Shown here in pieces: positions 1-8,659 of a DNA stretch of 64,000 nt. Under the pieces are notes generated by a model that ran no database searches, was not told the origin of the DNA, and was given only the letters and a program-made list of their open reading frames with translations. Origin of the DNA: Berkiella sp963803015 (GTDB lineage: Bacteria > Pseudomonadota > Gammaproteobacteria > Berkiellales > Berkiellaceae); contig CAWDKV010000004.1 of NCBI GenBank assembly GCA_963803015.1, positions 434,001-498,000 on the forward strand, given 5' to 3'. Made by a program: the position numbers and the translations under genes. Positions within the stretch are counted from its first letter, which is position 1, and the number at the start of each line of letters is the position of its first letter.

Positions 1-328
1 CCCCTAATTCTTGGGTGTGGATCTCGCGTTCTCCAAAAGCCATCAAACGTCTTTTTAAACGATTAATCGCTTCTTCTACTTTTTCCATACTCACGGGCCG
101 TTTTTCTAGCGCGCGCAAAATGCCTTGCCTTAATTTTTCCTCACTAAAAGCTTCGCGAGAAGCATCTCTTTTCACCATGCGCGGCAAACTGAGCTCAGCA
201 GACTCATATGTGGTAAATCTGTCTGCACATTCTAAGCATTCTCGACGCCGGCGCACTTGATCGCCTTCATTCGCAAAACGCGAATCAATCACCTTGGTTT
301 CCGTACCTCCACAAAAAGGACAACGCAT
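1..328 (-). CDS. nrdR: Transcriptional repressor NrdR (3' end cut by window edge)
   Basis: NrdR is the zinc-finger/ATP-cone repressor of ribonucleotide reductase operons. The reading frame starts at an ATG at 328 with an AAGGAG ribosome site just upstream, and begins MRCPFCGGTETKVIDSR, followed by the second zinc pair in RRRRECLECADRFTTYE. This gives the four-cysteine zinc ribbon in about the first 40 residues. The following stretch, VKRDASREAFSEEKLRQGI, is the start of the ATP-cone. The window ends before the stop codon, so about 109 residues are present of a family that usually has about 150. It lies 22 nt downstream of glyA on the same strand, the usual glyA-nrdR order in gammaproteobacteria, so the two are probably co-transcribed. 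Confidence 0.95.
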   Translation of the reverse strand, partial: MRCPFCGGTETKVIDSRFANEGDQVRRRRECLECADRFTTYESAELSLPRMVKRDASREAFSEEKLRQGILRALEKRPVSMEKVEEAINRLKRRLMAFGEREIHTQELG

Positions 329-350
329 AAACTTTTCACTCCTTTGCTGT

Positions 351-1607
351 TTATCTCTCGTACACCGGGAACTTAACGCATAGTGCAACCACTTCCTTTT
401 GCACACGCTGTTGAACTGTTTCATCTTGCAAATTATCTAAAACATCGGCAATCCATCCTGCCAGTTGCTCCATTTGTGGTTCTTGGAAACCACGGGTTGT
501 CACGGCAGGTGTCCCCAAGCGCAAACCACTGGTGACAAAAGGAGAACGAGGATCATTAGGGACTGTATTTTTGTTAACCGTAATATAGGCTTTGCCTAAG
601 GCTAAATCTGCGTCTTTGCCGGTGATATCTTTATCAATTAAATCCACTAAAAACAAATGATTTTCCGTACCACCTGAGACAATCTTGTAGTTTCTATTTT
701 GTAAAGCTTTTGCCAATGCTTTAGCATTTTTAACTACTTGCTTTTGATAAGTAATAAATTCTGGCTGCAAAGCTTCTTTTAAAGCGACTGCTTTTGCTGC
801 AATTACATGCATGAGGGGGCCCCCTTGCATACCTGGGAAAACCATGGAATTGAGTTTCTTCTCAATCTCGGGATTGGCTTTCGCTAAAATTAACCCCCCT
901 CTGGGACCACGAAGCGTTTTGTGCGTAGTGGTTGTGGTTACATCTGCAATTTGAACAGGATTGGGATAGATGCCTGCCGCAACCAGACCTGCGACATGTG
1001 CCATATCTACAAATAAATAAGCGCCAACTTCATCCGCTATATCACGAAAACGTTGCCAATCAGCAATCCCGGAATAAGCGGAAAATCCAGCCACAATCAT
1101 TTTAGGACGATGTTGATGCGCCAATTTTTGTACCGCATCGTAATCAATTTCGCCTGTACTAGAGGAAAGACCATATTGTTCAGCATGATAGAGTTTGCCT
1201 GAGAAATTGACTTTCGCGCCATGGGTTAAGTGACCCCCATGATCTAAGCTCATCCCTAAAATGTTGTCGCCAGGCTGCAGCAACGCCATATACACGGCGG
1301 CATTGGCTTGAGAGCCTGAGTGTGGCTGCACATTTGCAAAATCGGCCCCAAAGAGTTTTTTAGCCCGTTCAATGGCAAGCGTTTCTGCCACATCAACGTA
1401 TTCACACCCTCCGTAATAACGTTTCCCTGGATAGCCTTCTGCATACTTGTTGGTCAAGTCTGAACCCTGAGCTTCTAATACCCGGGGACTCGCATAGTTT
1501 TCTGAGGCAATCAGCTCAATATGTTCTAACTGGCGAACGGTCTCATCTGCCATCGCTTGAGCCAATTCATCGTCAAAACCAGCAATTTGCATATTTTGGG
1601 GAAACAT
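351..1607 (-). CDS. glyA: Serine hydroxymethyltransferase
   Basis: This cytosolic PLP enzyme interconverts serine and glycine with tetrahydrofolate and supplies one-carbon units. The protein has 418 residues, the normal length. The PLP-binding lysine is visible at about K230 in TTTTTHKTLRGPRGG, and the glycine-rich substrate region QPHSGSQANAAVY lies near residues 94-106. The ATG start is preceded by an AGGAAGGA ribosome site. It is transcribed away from ettA across a 178-bp intergenic region. That region has a TACAAT hexamer on each strand (1649-1654 minus, 1751-1756 plus) that could be -10 boxes, but I see no good -35 partners. nrdR follows 22 nt downstream. Confidence 0.98.
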   Translation of the reverse strand: MFPQNMQIAGFDDELAQAMADETVRQLEHIELIASENYASPRVLEAQGSDLTNKYAEGYPGKRYYGGCEYVDVAETLAIERAKKLFGADFANVQPHSGSQANAAVYMALLQPGDNILGMSLDHGGHLTHGAKVNFSGKLYHAEQYGLSSSTGEIDYDAVQKLAHQHRPKMIVAGFSAYSGIADWQRFRDIADEVGAYLFVDMAHVAGLVAAGIYPNPVQIADVTTTTTHKTLRGPRGGLILAKANPEIEKKLNSMVFPGMQGGPLMHVIAAKAVALKEALQPEFITYQKQVVKNAKALAKALQNRNYKIVSGGTENHLFLVDLIDKDITGKDADLALGKAYITVNKNTVPNDPRSPFVTSGLRLGTPAVTTRGFQEPQMEQLAGWIADVLDNLQDETVQQRVQKEVVALCVKFPVYER

Positions 1608-1785
1608 AAAACCGTATCCTTCCTCTAAATTAGAAAATATAAGGTGCCATTGTAACTCAGTTCACTTCTCTCGCCCATTTTATTTGAAAAGAAAGTTAAA
1701 TATCTCATATGTTTTGTGCCATTTGCTATCAACAGGTGTTTGTCGTAGGGTACAATTAAGCAACATTCGATAAAAGGGCCTGTCA

Positions 1786-3465
1786 ATGAGTAATAAAACC
1801 ATTTTTTCTATGCTTCAAGTAGGCAAATTAGTTCCCCCTAAAAAAGAGATTTTAAAGAATATTTCCCTATCTTTCTTCTACGGCGCCAAAATTGGTGTTC
1901 TCGGACTAAACGGCTCCGGAAAATCGACACTACTTCGGATTATTGCAGGAGTAGATAAAGATTATCTGGGCGAAATCACTTATCAAAAGGGGCTGAAATT
2001 TGGCTATTTACCCCAAGAACCCTACCTTGATCCCCAAAAAGATGTCCGCGGGAATGTGGAAGAAGCGGTGCAAGAAATTAAAGATCTGCTTACTAAATTT
2101 GATGAAATCAGCGCTAAATTTGCCGAACCAATGGATGATGACGTCATGCAAGCTTTACTTGTAGAACAAGGGCGTTTACAAGAACAAATTGAAGCAAAAG
2201 GTGCATGGGAATTAGATAGAAAATTAGAAATTGCAGCAGATGCACTTCGGCTTCCCCCTTGGGAAACAGATGTCACCACTCTCTCCGGTGGGGAAAGACG
2301 TCGCGTTGCCTTGTGTCGACTATTATTGTCTTCTCCTGATGTCTTACTTCTTGATGAGCCCACCAACCACTTAGATGCAGAAAGTGTCTCTTGGTTAGAA
2401 AAATTCTTACAAGAATTTCCAGGCACTGTCATCGCTGTTACCCACGATCGTTACTTTTTAGACAACGTGGCTGGCTGGATTTTAGAGCTTGACCGAGGAG
2501 AGGGGATCCCATTTGAAGGCAACTATAGCCAGTGGTTGGGCTGGAAAGATGAACGTCTTGCTCAGCAAAAACGTCAAGAAGCCGCGCATATCCGAGCGGT
2601 CTCCGCAGAATTAGAATGGGTTCGGACTAATCCTAAAGGCCGACGCAAGAAAAATAAAGCGCGTCTGGCGAATTTTGAAGAACTTTCCTCAAAAGAATTT
2701 CAACAACGTAATGAAACGCAAGAACTCTACATTCCACCAGGACCACGTTTAGGAGAAAATGTCGCTGTTCTTAAAAACGTGACAAAGTCTTTAGGCGGCA
2801 AATTACTTTATGAAAACTTGTCTTTTACGGTTCCTCGGGGTGCCATAGTCGGCATTATTGGCCCCAATGGTGCAGGGAAAACCACCCTCTTCAGAATGAT
2901 TACGGGTGAAGAGACACCAGATGCGGGTAGTATCACACTCGGAGAATCCGTGAAGCTGGCTTATGTCAATCAAAGCCGTGACTCTTTAGATGATAAAAAA
3001 TCCGTTTGGGAAGAAATCTCAGAGGGTTCTGATTTCATTACCGTCGGTCAATATTCTCTACCTTCCAGAGCTTATGTCGGACGCTTTAACTTCAAAGGAA
3101 CAGATCAGCAAAAACTCAATGCTAATCTATCAGGGGGGGAGCGCAATCGAGTACACTTAGCAAAAGTCCTGCGTAGTGGCGGTAACGTTTTATTACTCGA
3201 TGAGCCCACCAACGATCTCGACGTCGAAACCTTACGTGCTTTAGAGGAAGGATTATTATCTTTCCCAGGTTGTATCATGCTGATTTCGCATGATAGATGG
3301 TTTTTAGATCGCGTTGCCACGCACATCTTAGCCTTTGAAGGTGACAGTCAAGTCACCTGGTTTGAAGGCGGTTACAGTGAATATGAAAAAGATCACTTAA
3401 CCAGATTAGGTGTCGATAGAATTGAGCCGCATCGCATTAAATATAAACGTCTAGAAAATGTCTAA
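1786..3465 (+). CDS. ettA: Energy-dependent translational throttle protein EttA (ABC-F ATPase)
   Basis: EttA is a soluble ABC-F protein that binds the ribosomal E site and gates entry into elongation according to ATP/ADP ratio. The protein is 559 residues (E. coli EttA 555) with two ABC domains and no membrane segment. The first domain shows Walker A GLNGSGKST, signature LSGGERRR and Walker B LLLDEPTNHLD. The second shows GPNGAGKTT, LSGGERNR and LLLDEPTNDLD. The linker with the charged RTNPKGRRKKNKARLANFE segment is the P-site tRNA interaction motif region typical of EttA rather than of Uup or YheS. It is a single gene, with a short hairpin just past its stop. Confidence 0.96.
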   Translation: MSNKTIFSMLQVGKLVPPKKEILKNISLSFFYGAKIGVLGLNGSGKSTLLRIIAGVDKDYLGEITYQKGLKFGYLPQEPYLDPQKDVRGNVEEAVQEIKDLLTKFDEISAKFAEPMDDDVMQALLVEQGRLQEQIEAKGAWELDRKLEIAADALRLPPWETDVTTLSGGERRRVALCRLLLSSPDVLLLDEPTNHLDAESVSWLEKFLQEFPGTVIAVTHDRYFLDNVAGWILELDRGEGIPFEGNYSQWLGWKDERLAQQKRQEAAHIRAVSAELEWVRTNPKGRRKKNKARLANFEELSSKEFQQRNETQELYIPPGPRLGENVAVLKNVTKSLGGKLLYENLSFTVPRGAIVGIIGPNGAGKTTLFRMITGEETPDAGSITLGESVKLAYVNQSRDSLDDKKSVWEEISEGSDFITVGQYSLPSRAYVGRFNFKGTDQQKLNANLSGGERNRVHLAKVLRSGGNVLLLDEPTNDLDVETLRALEEGLLSFPGCIMLISHDRWFLDRVATHILAFEGDSQVTWFEGGYSEYEKDHLTRLGVDRIEPHRIKYKRLENV

Positions 3466-3480
3466 GTATAATTTTGTAGA

Positions 3481-3500
3481 GGACGGCCTCTGCGCCGTCC
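3481..3500. terminator. Hairpin between convergent ettA and radA
   Basis: A perfect 7-bp GC-rich stem, GGACGGC with GCCGTCC around a 6-nt loop, lies between the stop codons of the two converging genes. Neither side has a strong T-tract, so it may be a weak bidirectional terminator or a transcript-end stabiliser. Confidence 0.5.
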
Positions 3501-3513
3501 CAATTTGACTATT

Positions 3514-4869
3514 TTATATTTGCGCTAGTGCCTCGTTTAATGTGCCAACAGCTAAGATCTCAACATCATTGAATTTCTGGCGCGGAGCATTCGCTTTAGG
3601 GACAATCAGCCGTTTAAAACCATGCTTCACCGCTTCTACTATGCGCTCTTGACCACCGGAGACAGGGCGCAATTCACCCCCTAAACCAATCTCGCCAAAA
3701 AATACCGTTCTGTTATCAATCACTTTATTCCGATAACTGGAGAGCACCGCTACTAAAATGGCTAAATCCGCGCCGGTCTCTGTTATTTTGACGCCACCGA
3801 CCACATTTAAAAATACATCCATTTGATGCATGGTTATCCCACCATGACGATTTAATACTGCTAATAATAATGCTAAACGATTATGATCATAACCCACTGT
3901 GACGCGCCTTGGCACACTATGACTATCATCCACTAAAGCTTGAATTTCGAGTAAAAGCGGGCGACTCCCTTCCCACGTCACCATTATCACATTGCCCGGA
4001 GCCAGACTGGGACTGCCTGATAAAAATATTGCAGAAGGGTTACTGACCCCTTTGAGGCCTTTATCCGTCATCGCAAAGATGCCCAATTCATTTGAAGCAC
4101 CAAATCGATTTTTAATCGCGCGGATCATTCTAAAGCGACTGTCTTTCTCGCCTTCAAAATACAAGACCGTATCGACCATATGTTCAAGTACGCGCGGACC
4201 TGCTATGGCGCCTTCTTTGTTGACATGACCAACAATAAAAAGGGAGATCCCTGTTTGTTTGGCAAACCGTACTAAAAGAGCGGTGCTTTCTCGCACTTGA
4301 CTCACCGAGCCTGGTGCGGATTGAATGGTTTCCGTGTAAATCGTTTGCACAGAATCAATCACAATAACTGCCGGCCTTTGCTGGCTCGCTTGTAAAATAA
4401 TATTTTCAACTTGCGTTTCGGCTAGTAAATTTAAACTGATGTCGCCGACTCCTAAACGCTGCGCGCGCAAGCAAACCTGCTGCAAAGATTCTTCTCCAGT
4501 GACATATAAAGCATCACCAGGGTTCTTTAAATTAGCCAAAGCTTGTAATAACAAAGTTGATTTACCAATACCCGGATCGCCACCAATCAACACGACGGAG
4601 CCTTCAACAAGACCGCCTCCTAATACTTGATCAAGTTCGCTTAATCCTGTGGTAAGCCTTTTGGTAGGCGTTGCACTGACCTCAGATAAGGGCGTCACTT
4701 TGGTTTCATGACTCCCAGCATAGCCTTGCCACTTGGTTAACTGTTGGCGGCTAGAAAGCGCAACCTCGGTAAAACTATTCCAGGCGCCGCAATCATTACA
4801 CTGTCCCACCCACTTGGTGCTCATACAGCCACATTCTTGACAGGTGAACTGAGATTTTACCTTAGCCAT
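3514..4869 (-). CDS. radA: DNA repair protein RadA (branch-migration ATPase)
   Basis: RadA is a RecA-related helicase that processes recombination intermediates. The 451-residue protein has the family's three parts in order. An N-terminal C4 zinc finger lies at about residues 10-30 (CQECGCMSTKWVGQCNDC). A RecA-like core follows with Walker A GGDPGIGKST and the RadA-specific KNRFG motif. The C-terminal Lon-protease-like domain includes FFGEIGLGGELRPVSG. Length and motifs are intact. It is divergent from the unknown gene starting at 4919, with only 49 bp between the two starts. Confidence 0.97.
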   Translation of the reverse strand: MAKVKSQFTCQECGCMSTKWVGQCNDCGAWNSFTEVALSSRQQLTKWQGYAGSHETKVTPLSEVSATPTKRLTTGLSELDQVLGGGLVEGSVVLIGGDPGIGKSTLLLQALANLKNPGDALYVTGEESLQQVCLRAQRLGVGDISLNLLAETQVENIILQASQQRPAVIVIDSVQTIYTETIQSAPGSVSQVRESTALLVRFAKQTGISLFIVGHVNKEGAIAGPRVLEHMVDTVLYFEGEKDSRFRMIRAIKNRFGASNELGIFAMTDKGLKGVSNPSAIFLSGSPSLAPGNVIMVTWEGSRPLLLEIQALVDDSHSVPRRVTVGYDHNRLALLLAVLNRHGGITMHQMDVFLNVVGGVKITETGADLAILVAVLSSYRNKVIDNRTVFFGEIGLGGELRPVSGGQERIVEAVKHGFKRLIVPKANAPRQKFNDVEILAVGTLNEALAQI

Positions 4870-4918
4870 ACATAGTTAGCCTTCTAAAGTTTATTGCTGG
4901 GGTGTCGAATAAGGGGAT

Positions 4919-5368
4919 ATGACTACTTATACCGCAAACGAAATATTAATCAATGCCAGCCGCGTTAGCCCGGATAAAAACGCGGACGTGTATGAATTTG
5001 TCCTCAATAAAAAATTACAGGTTGTGGAATGCATCCATATTGAATCATTAAGTGATGGTATTTTTTATCCTGTTACCCACTTTCGTAATGCTTTATCTGG
5101 TGTCTTATTTGAGCTGAATCATGTCAGAGTCAACCCCCGATTAGATAACACTGAAATGATTAGTTTGTTAACCCACGCTTTAGAAAAAATCGGTGTCAAT
5201 GTTTACAACGCCCCGTCAAGACAGGCCATGGCCGTTTGTTATCGGCCATTAGGAGAGATTACACAAAACGTCCGATTCCACTTTGATGCTATGGGCAGCT
5301 GTGTTTTTCTGTGCCCACAAGCCAAATTACATGCTATCGCAGGTCAAAAGCGCAAGCGGATTTTTTAA
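4919..5368 (+). CDS. Hypothetical protein, possible degenerate RadC/JAB-like fold
   Basis: This 149-residue soluble protein has an AAGGGGAT ribosome site before its ATG. I do not recognise it with confidence. The stretch FELNHVRVNPRLDNTEMISL followed by LTHALEKIGVNVYN resembles the helix-strand portion of RadC/JAB metalloprotease folds (SGDPxPSxxDxxLTxxLxxAxxxIGVxVxDH). However, the HxH zinc ligands are absent, so if related it is catalytically dead. There is no signal peptide or membrane segment. It is divergent from radA, but that alone does not establish a repair role. Confidence 0.6.
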   Translation: MTTYTANEILINASRVSPDKNADVYEFVLNKKLQVVECIHIESLSDGIFYPVTHFRNALSGVLFELNHVRVNPRLDNTEMISLLTHALEKIGVNVYNAPSRQAMAVCYRPLGEITQNVRFHFDAMGSCVFLCPQAKLHAIAGQKRKRIF

Positions 5369-5512
5369 AGATGGTCCTAAGTTCTTGTATTAATTGATCA
5401 ATTCAGTTAAGCTTGTTTTCTTAATGGATCCCCACCGAAGAGACGCTTCTCAAAGCGTTTACCAGAGTTACCCGCATGGAAGCCTGTTGTTGTTCAATAC
5501 AGGTAAAAAATT

Positions 5513-6379
5513 ATGTCAAAAGATGGCCCCGTTCTCGTTTTATCGCCACAAAGAACTCCGCTTTCCCCAAGTTCTTTTAGAGTTAAAAATCATGTTTCAA
5601 GTCCTTTACGTTTTAAAATGTTAACCGCACTCCCTCAACATCACAAAATTACAGCCTTGAGCACCATTGACCGTAAACTAGGTGAAAAAGTGCTTAGTGC
5701 TTTGGCAGGACTTTATTCTCATGTTGTGAGCAGAAACCACGCAGAGAATGTTGTCACTTTCTTTCATCATGTAGCCAGTGCTGCACTTTTTGAAGCGGAT
5801 TGTCAGCAATTAATAAAAGATAGAGATCATGGTAAAAAAGCGGGTATTATTTTTACTCAAGTCAAAAAAGTCTTAACGATATTAGAAAAACATTTGACTG
5901 AAAATAAAAGCACACTTTCTGAAAATGAAGTAAAAGTGCTAAAAGAATTTATTTCCTTGTTTATCATGCAACATAATATTTTATTGGAAACGATGAATAA
6001 ATTGCAGCCTGAAGTAAAACAACACCTTTATCTTCACAATAGTATTCAACTCGAAAAATTGTCACCTTTAGATTTTACTTCTGAGCATCGTTTCTTAGTG
6101 GAGGGGATGTACCCACAAACACCTCCTCGCGAGCGCGAACTGCCATTACAAGATAAACCCACACCAAAAAGAAAGAGCAAAGAAGATATAAAAAGCATTG
6201 CGGCTTTCCAGCTTTTCAAAAAAGATGTTCTTGGTCAAGCTGTTAATTCAAGTACAAGTCAACCACACCCTTCCCGAAACTTGCTTGTTGCCTTTTCAAC
6301 CTTGAAAGAGAGAACGCCCCCTCCTGCTATCAGTGAACCATCTAAACTTGCTTTACCTAAATTAGGGATAAAGAAATAG
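5513..6379 (+). CDS. Hypothetical protein, mainly alpha-helical
   Basis: This 288-residue protein matches no family I recognise. The N-terminal ~35 residues are Ser/Pro-rich and basic. Residues ~45-175 look helical, with heptad-like Leu/Ile spacing (VKKVLTILEKHLTENKSTLS). The C-terminal third is Pro/Lys/Ser-rich and probably disordered (TPPRERELPLQDKPTPKRK). No signal peptide or transmembrane segment is seen. The ribosome site is weak (CAGG upstream of the ATG). Its position next to the accessory block and its disordered tail would suit a secreted effector, but nothing in the sequence proves it. Confidence 0.55.
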   Translation: MSKDGPVLVLSPQRTPLSPSSFRVKNHVSSPLRFKMLTALPQHHKITALSTIDRKLGEKVLSALAGLYSHVVSRNHAENVVTFFHHVASAALFEADCQQLIKDRDHGKKAGIIFTQVKKVLTILEKHLTENKSTLSENEVKVLKEFISLFIMQHNILLETMNKLQPEVKQHLYLHNSIQLEKLSPLDFTSEHRFLVEGMYPQTPPRERELPLQDKPTPKRKSKEDIKSIAAFQLFKKDVLGQAVNSSTSQPHPSRNLLVAFSTLKERTPPPAISEPSKLALPKLGIKK

Positions 6380-6424
6380 GTCAATTGCTAGGAAAGTATC
6401 TAAAAAGGCGACTATAACTATTTT

Positions 6425-7171
6425 ATGATACTTTCCTTCTTCGCCTTTATTAGATTTTTGGTTGGGTTGCTGGATTTAATCCTTTTCACCCTCATTCTCT
6501 ATTTGTTAAGTTTTCTACCAAAAAAAATACTGGGCAAGTGGTACAAACAAGTCTTTCGTTATTGGTGCCGTATTTTTGTCCGAGCCTTAAGGGTGGAGCT
6601 TTACTTACATCAAAAAAATGTTCGCCCTTTACCTAAGCATTTTATTTTGATTGGCAATCACCCCTCAGCCTTTGAAGATGTGGGTATGCCAGCACTTTTT
6701 GATGCCCATTTTTTAGCAAAAATAGAAGTCAAAGACTGGTGGCTTGTTGGCAGAATTGGTCAAGCCGCGGGAACACTCTATGTTCAACGTGAAATGAAAG
6801 AGTCGCGGCAAGAAGCAGCGCAAACTATTAAAGATACCCTAGCCAAAAAAGAAAATGTTGCGCTCTATCCTGAGGGCGGTTGCAAAGGCAGACGCATTTA
6901 TATCCCCTTTCGTTATGGCTCTTTTGATATCGCACTCCAAACAGGCGTTCCTATCGTCCCCGTATTTTTACATTATGAGGCGCAAGAGAGCTTTGAGTGG
7001 CAATTTCAGCACCTTATGTATAAGTTATGGATAATAATGACAGCTCCCAATAGAAGAGCGAATTATTATGTTTATGATGCTATCGATCCCATGCAATTTT
7101 CTTCAAAAGAAGCACTTTGCGAACACGTTCAAGCGCTTTATTTGAAATGGCAGCAACGATATTTAGACTGA
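6425..7171 (+). CDS. 1-acyl-sn-glycerol-3-phosphate acyltransferase-like (PlsC family)
   Basis: This is a membrane-bound acyltransferase, probably moving an acyl chain onto a lysophospholipid or related acceptor. The 248-residue protein has a hydrophobic N-terminal segment (residues ~5-31). PlsC-type block I is at 78-85 (NHPSAFED), a GTLYVQRE block at ~116-123, block III at 148-155 (YPEGGCKG) and block IV at 175-180 (VPIVPV). The catalytic motif reads H-x4-E followed by D (H79, E84, D85) instead of the canonical H-x4-D, so substrate or activity may differ. It could be a specialised lysolipid acyltransferase rather than the housekeeping PlsC. Confidence 0.8.
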   Translation: MILSFFAFIRFLVGLLDLILFTLILYLLSFLPKKILGKWYKQVFRYWCRIFVRALRVELYLHQKNVRPLPKHFILIGNHPSAFEDVGMPALFDAHFLAKIEVKDWWLVGRIGQAAGTLYVQREMKESRQEAAQTIKDTLAKKENVALYPEGGCKGRRIYIPFRYGSFDIALQTGVPIVPVFLHYEAQESFEWQFQHLMYKLWIIMTAPNRRANYYVYDAIDPMQFSSKEALCEHVQALYLKWQQRYLD

Positions 7172-7308
7172 TACCACCATATCTTTGCAATCAAAATTAC
7201 TTATTTTTGTCTCAAAATCTGCACTATAAAGAAAGCGAGGCTGTACACGCATTCTAAACCAAGCTACGATCACCCCACATTTTGATTAATGGCATAGGTG
7301 GTGAAATT

Positions 7309-8634
7309 ATGTTAGGTAGCTTGTTTGGTAGCAAAAAACAAAAAACAAACTCACCCGAAGAATCAAAAGTTCTTTTTGCTAATCTCTCCCCAGCAGATCA
7401 GAAGCTACTCAATACCTTGGCTGTTCTCAAGGTTGAACCTCAAACTGCGAAATTCTGGGTAGAGGCCTTTACGACAAAGCTTCCTCGTGAGGAGGCCATA
7501 GCGATTGCAGGAGAGCTATTACGAAGGCAAAAAGTTAAAAACCAAAACACAATACAAAATAGCCACCTCACTGCAACACTCGTTCGAGCGATGTTACTCC
7601 TTCCAAATTTTCCATTATGCAATGCAGTCGAAAAATGTCGAGGGCTCAATCAAGATACTCTGCTTGCAAAATTTATTGCACTTTATGCTGCGCCTTCTTC
7701 AGAACTAGTCAATTTGTTTTTGCCCTTTTATAAGGAACTCAACCTAGGAGATCAGGGTTTTATCGAAAAGTTTTGGCCAATAATGTATCAAAGTCTTATC
7801 GTGCTTGATCATGAACTGCGAAATCGCTTGCGAGAAATTAGTCCGAGGTTGATCCAAAAATCTGAAGAATGGCTCTCTCCCCTAGTGAACGCGTTAAAAC
7901 AAGCAAAGCCCTTAGACACGCCCCCTAAGATTTCAAAAAAATCTATTGCTCATCTTCGATCCATAGCAGATCAATTAGGATTAGGGGATGAGGAAGAATT
8001 AAAAACCAGAGTGCAAGAGTTAGCTCAAATCTGGGAACATTTAGCCCTACAGTTTCCAGAAGGCTCACCGCGCCATCTATATTTTAAACGAATCAGTGCT
8101 GAAATTTTGGTAGTATATGGCAGCCTTACAAGTGGCATTTATACTGTTCATAATGCAGATGATGTCATCACACGTCTTATTGCTTCTGATCTCAATTTGT
8201 CTATTGCAGGGCTCACGCCATTACAAAGATTAAGTTTAGGATCGCCATTAGAGGAAGAGACGCTCACAAAGTTTACGCAGAGACTAGTCAAAGAAGGCGC
8301 CGATTTAAAAGCAGTGACGATTCAATATCCCATAAACTGGAAAATAACGCTGCAAGAGGTTTGGAGTAATTTTCCTTGGCCAACACTAATGCTACCCCCA
8401 CTCATTCACATTACGCCGCTCACGCCACAGCAACTGGCTGAACGCTATGAACCTCGTCTATACGATTTATTAGCGCAATTAGCTGATGCGAATAAAGAGA
8501 AAAGTGATGGATTAGAGGCTTATCGTCCAACACTTGAATGGACAAATGTTGGACTATCCACTGCTGTAACATCTGTTGAACCAGGAGCAGATCCTGCCAA
8601 TCATGGTAGAAAACGATCTTTATTTAACCATTAA
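7309..8634 (+). CDS. Paralogue-array protein 1, unknown function, ankyrin-like C-terminal segment
   Basis: This is the first of eight related genes. I place the start at the ATG at 7309, after GGTGGTGAAATT; an in-frame TTG lies 27 nt upstream but lacks an obvious site. The 441-residue protein begins MLGSLFGS, like array member 2 (MLDFLNKS). It shares the family N-terminal helical module (KLLNTLAVL, then LPREEAIAIAGELLRRQ) and the central LFLPFYKEL block. From about residue 300, GLTPLQRL followed by LVKEGADLKA resembles a single degenerate ankyrin repeat. There is no signal peptide or membrane segment. Function is unknown; a host-directed effector role is only an inference. Confidence 0.75.
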   Translation: MLGSLFGSKKQKTNSPEESKVLFANLSPADQKLLNTLAVLKVEPQTAKFWVEAFTTKLPREEAIAIAGELLRRQKVKNQNTIQNSHLTATLVRAMLLLPNFPLCNAVEKCRGLNQDTLLAKFIALYAAPSSELVNLFLPFYKELNLGDQGFIEKFWPIMYQSLIVLDHELRNRLREISPRLIQKSEEWLSPLVNALKQAKPLDTPPKISKKSIAHLRSIADQLGLGDEEELKTRVQELAQIWEHLALQFPEGSPRHLYFKRISAEILVVYGSLTSGIYTVHNADDVITRLIASDLNLSIAGLTPLQRLSLGSPLEEETLTKFTQRLVKEGADLKAVTIQYPINWKITLQEVWSNFPWPTLMLPPLIHITPLTPQQLAERYEPRLYDLLAQLADANKEKSDGLEAYRPTLEWTNVGLSTAVTSVEPGADPANHGRKRSLFNH

Positions 8635-8659
8635 TCAATGATGTGCCACAGGAGGCCCC

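Noticed and set aside
15..260. Plus-strand open frame of 81 codons at the left edge
   Set aside because: It is the antisense shadow of nrdR, whose zinc ribbon and ribosome site are clear on the minus strand.
5394..5624. 76-codon plus-strand frame overlapping the start of the 288-aa protein
   Set aside because: It has no ribosome site and overlaps the longer frame, which better resembles a real protein.
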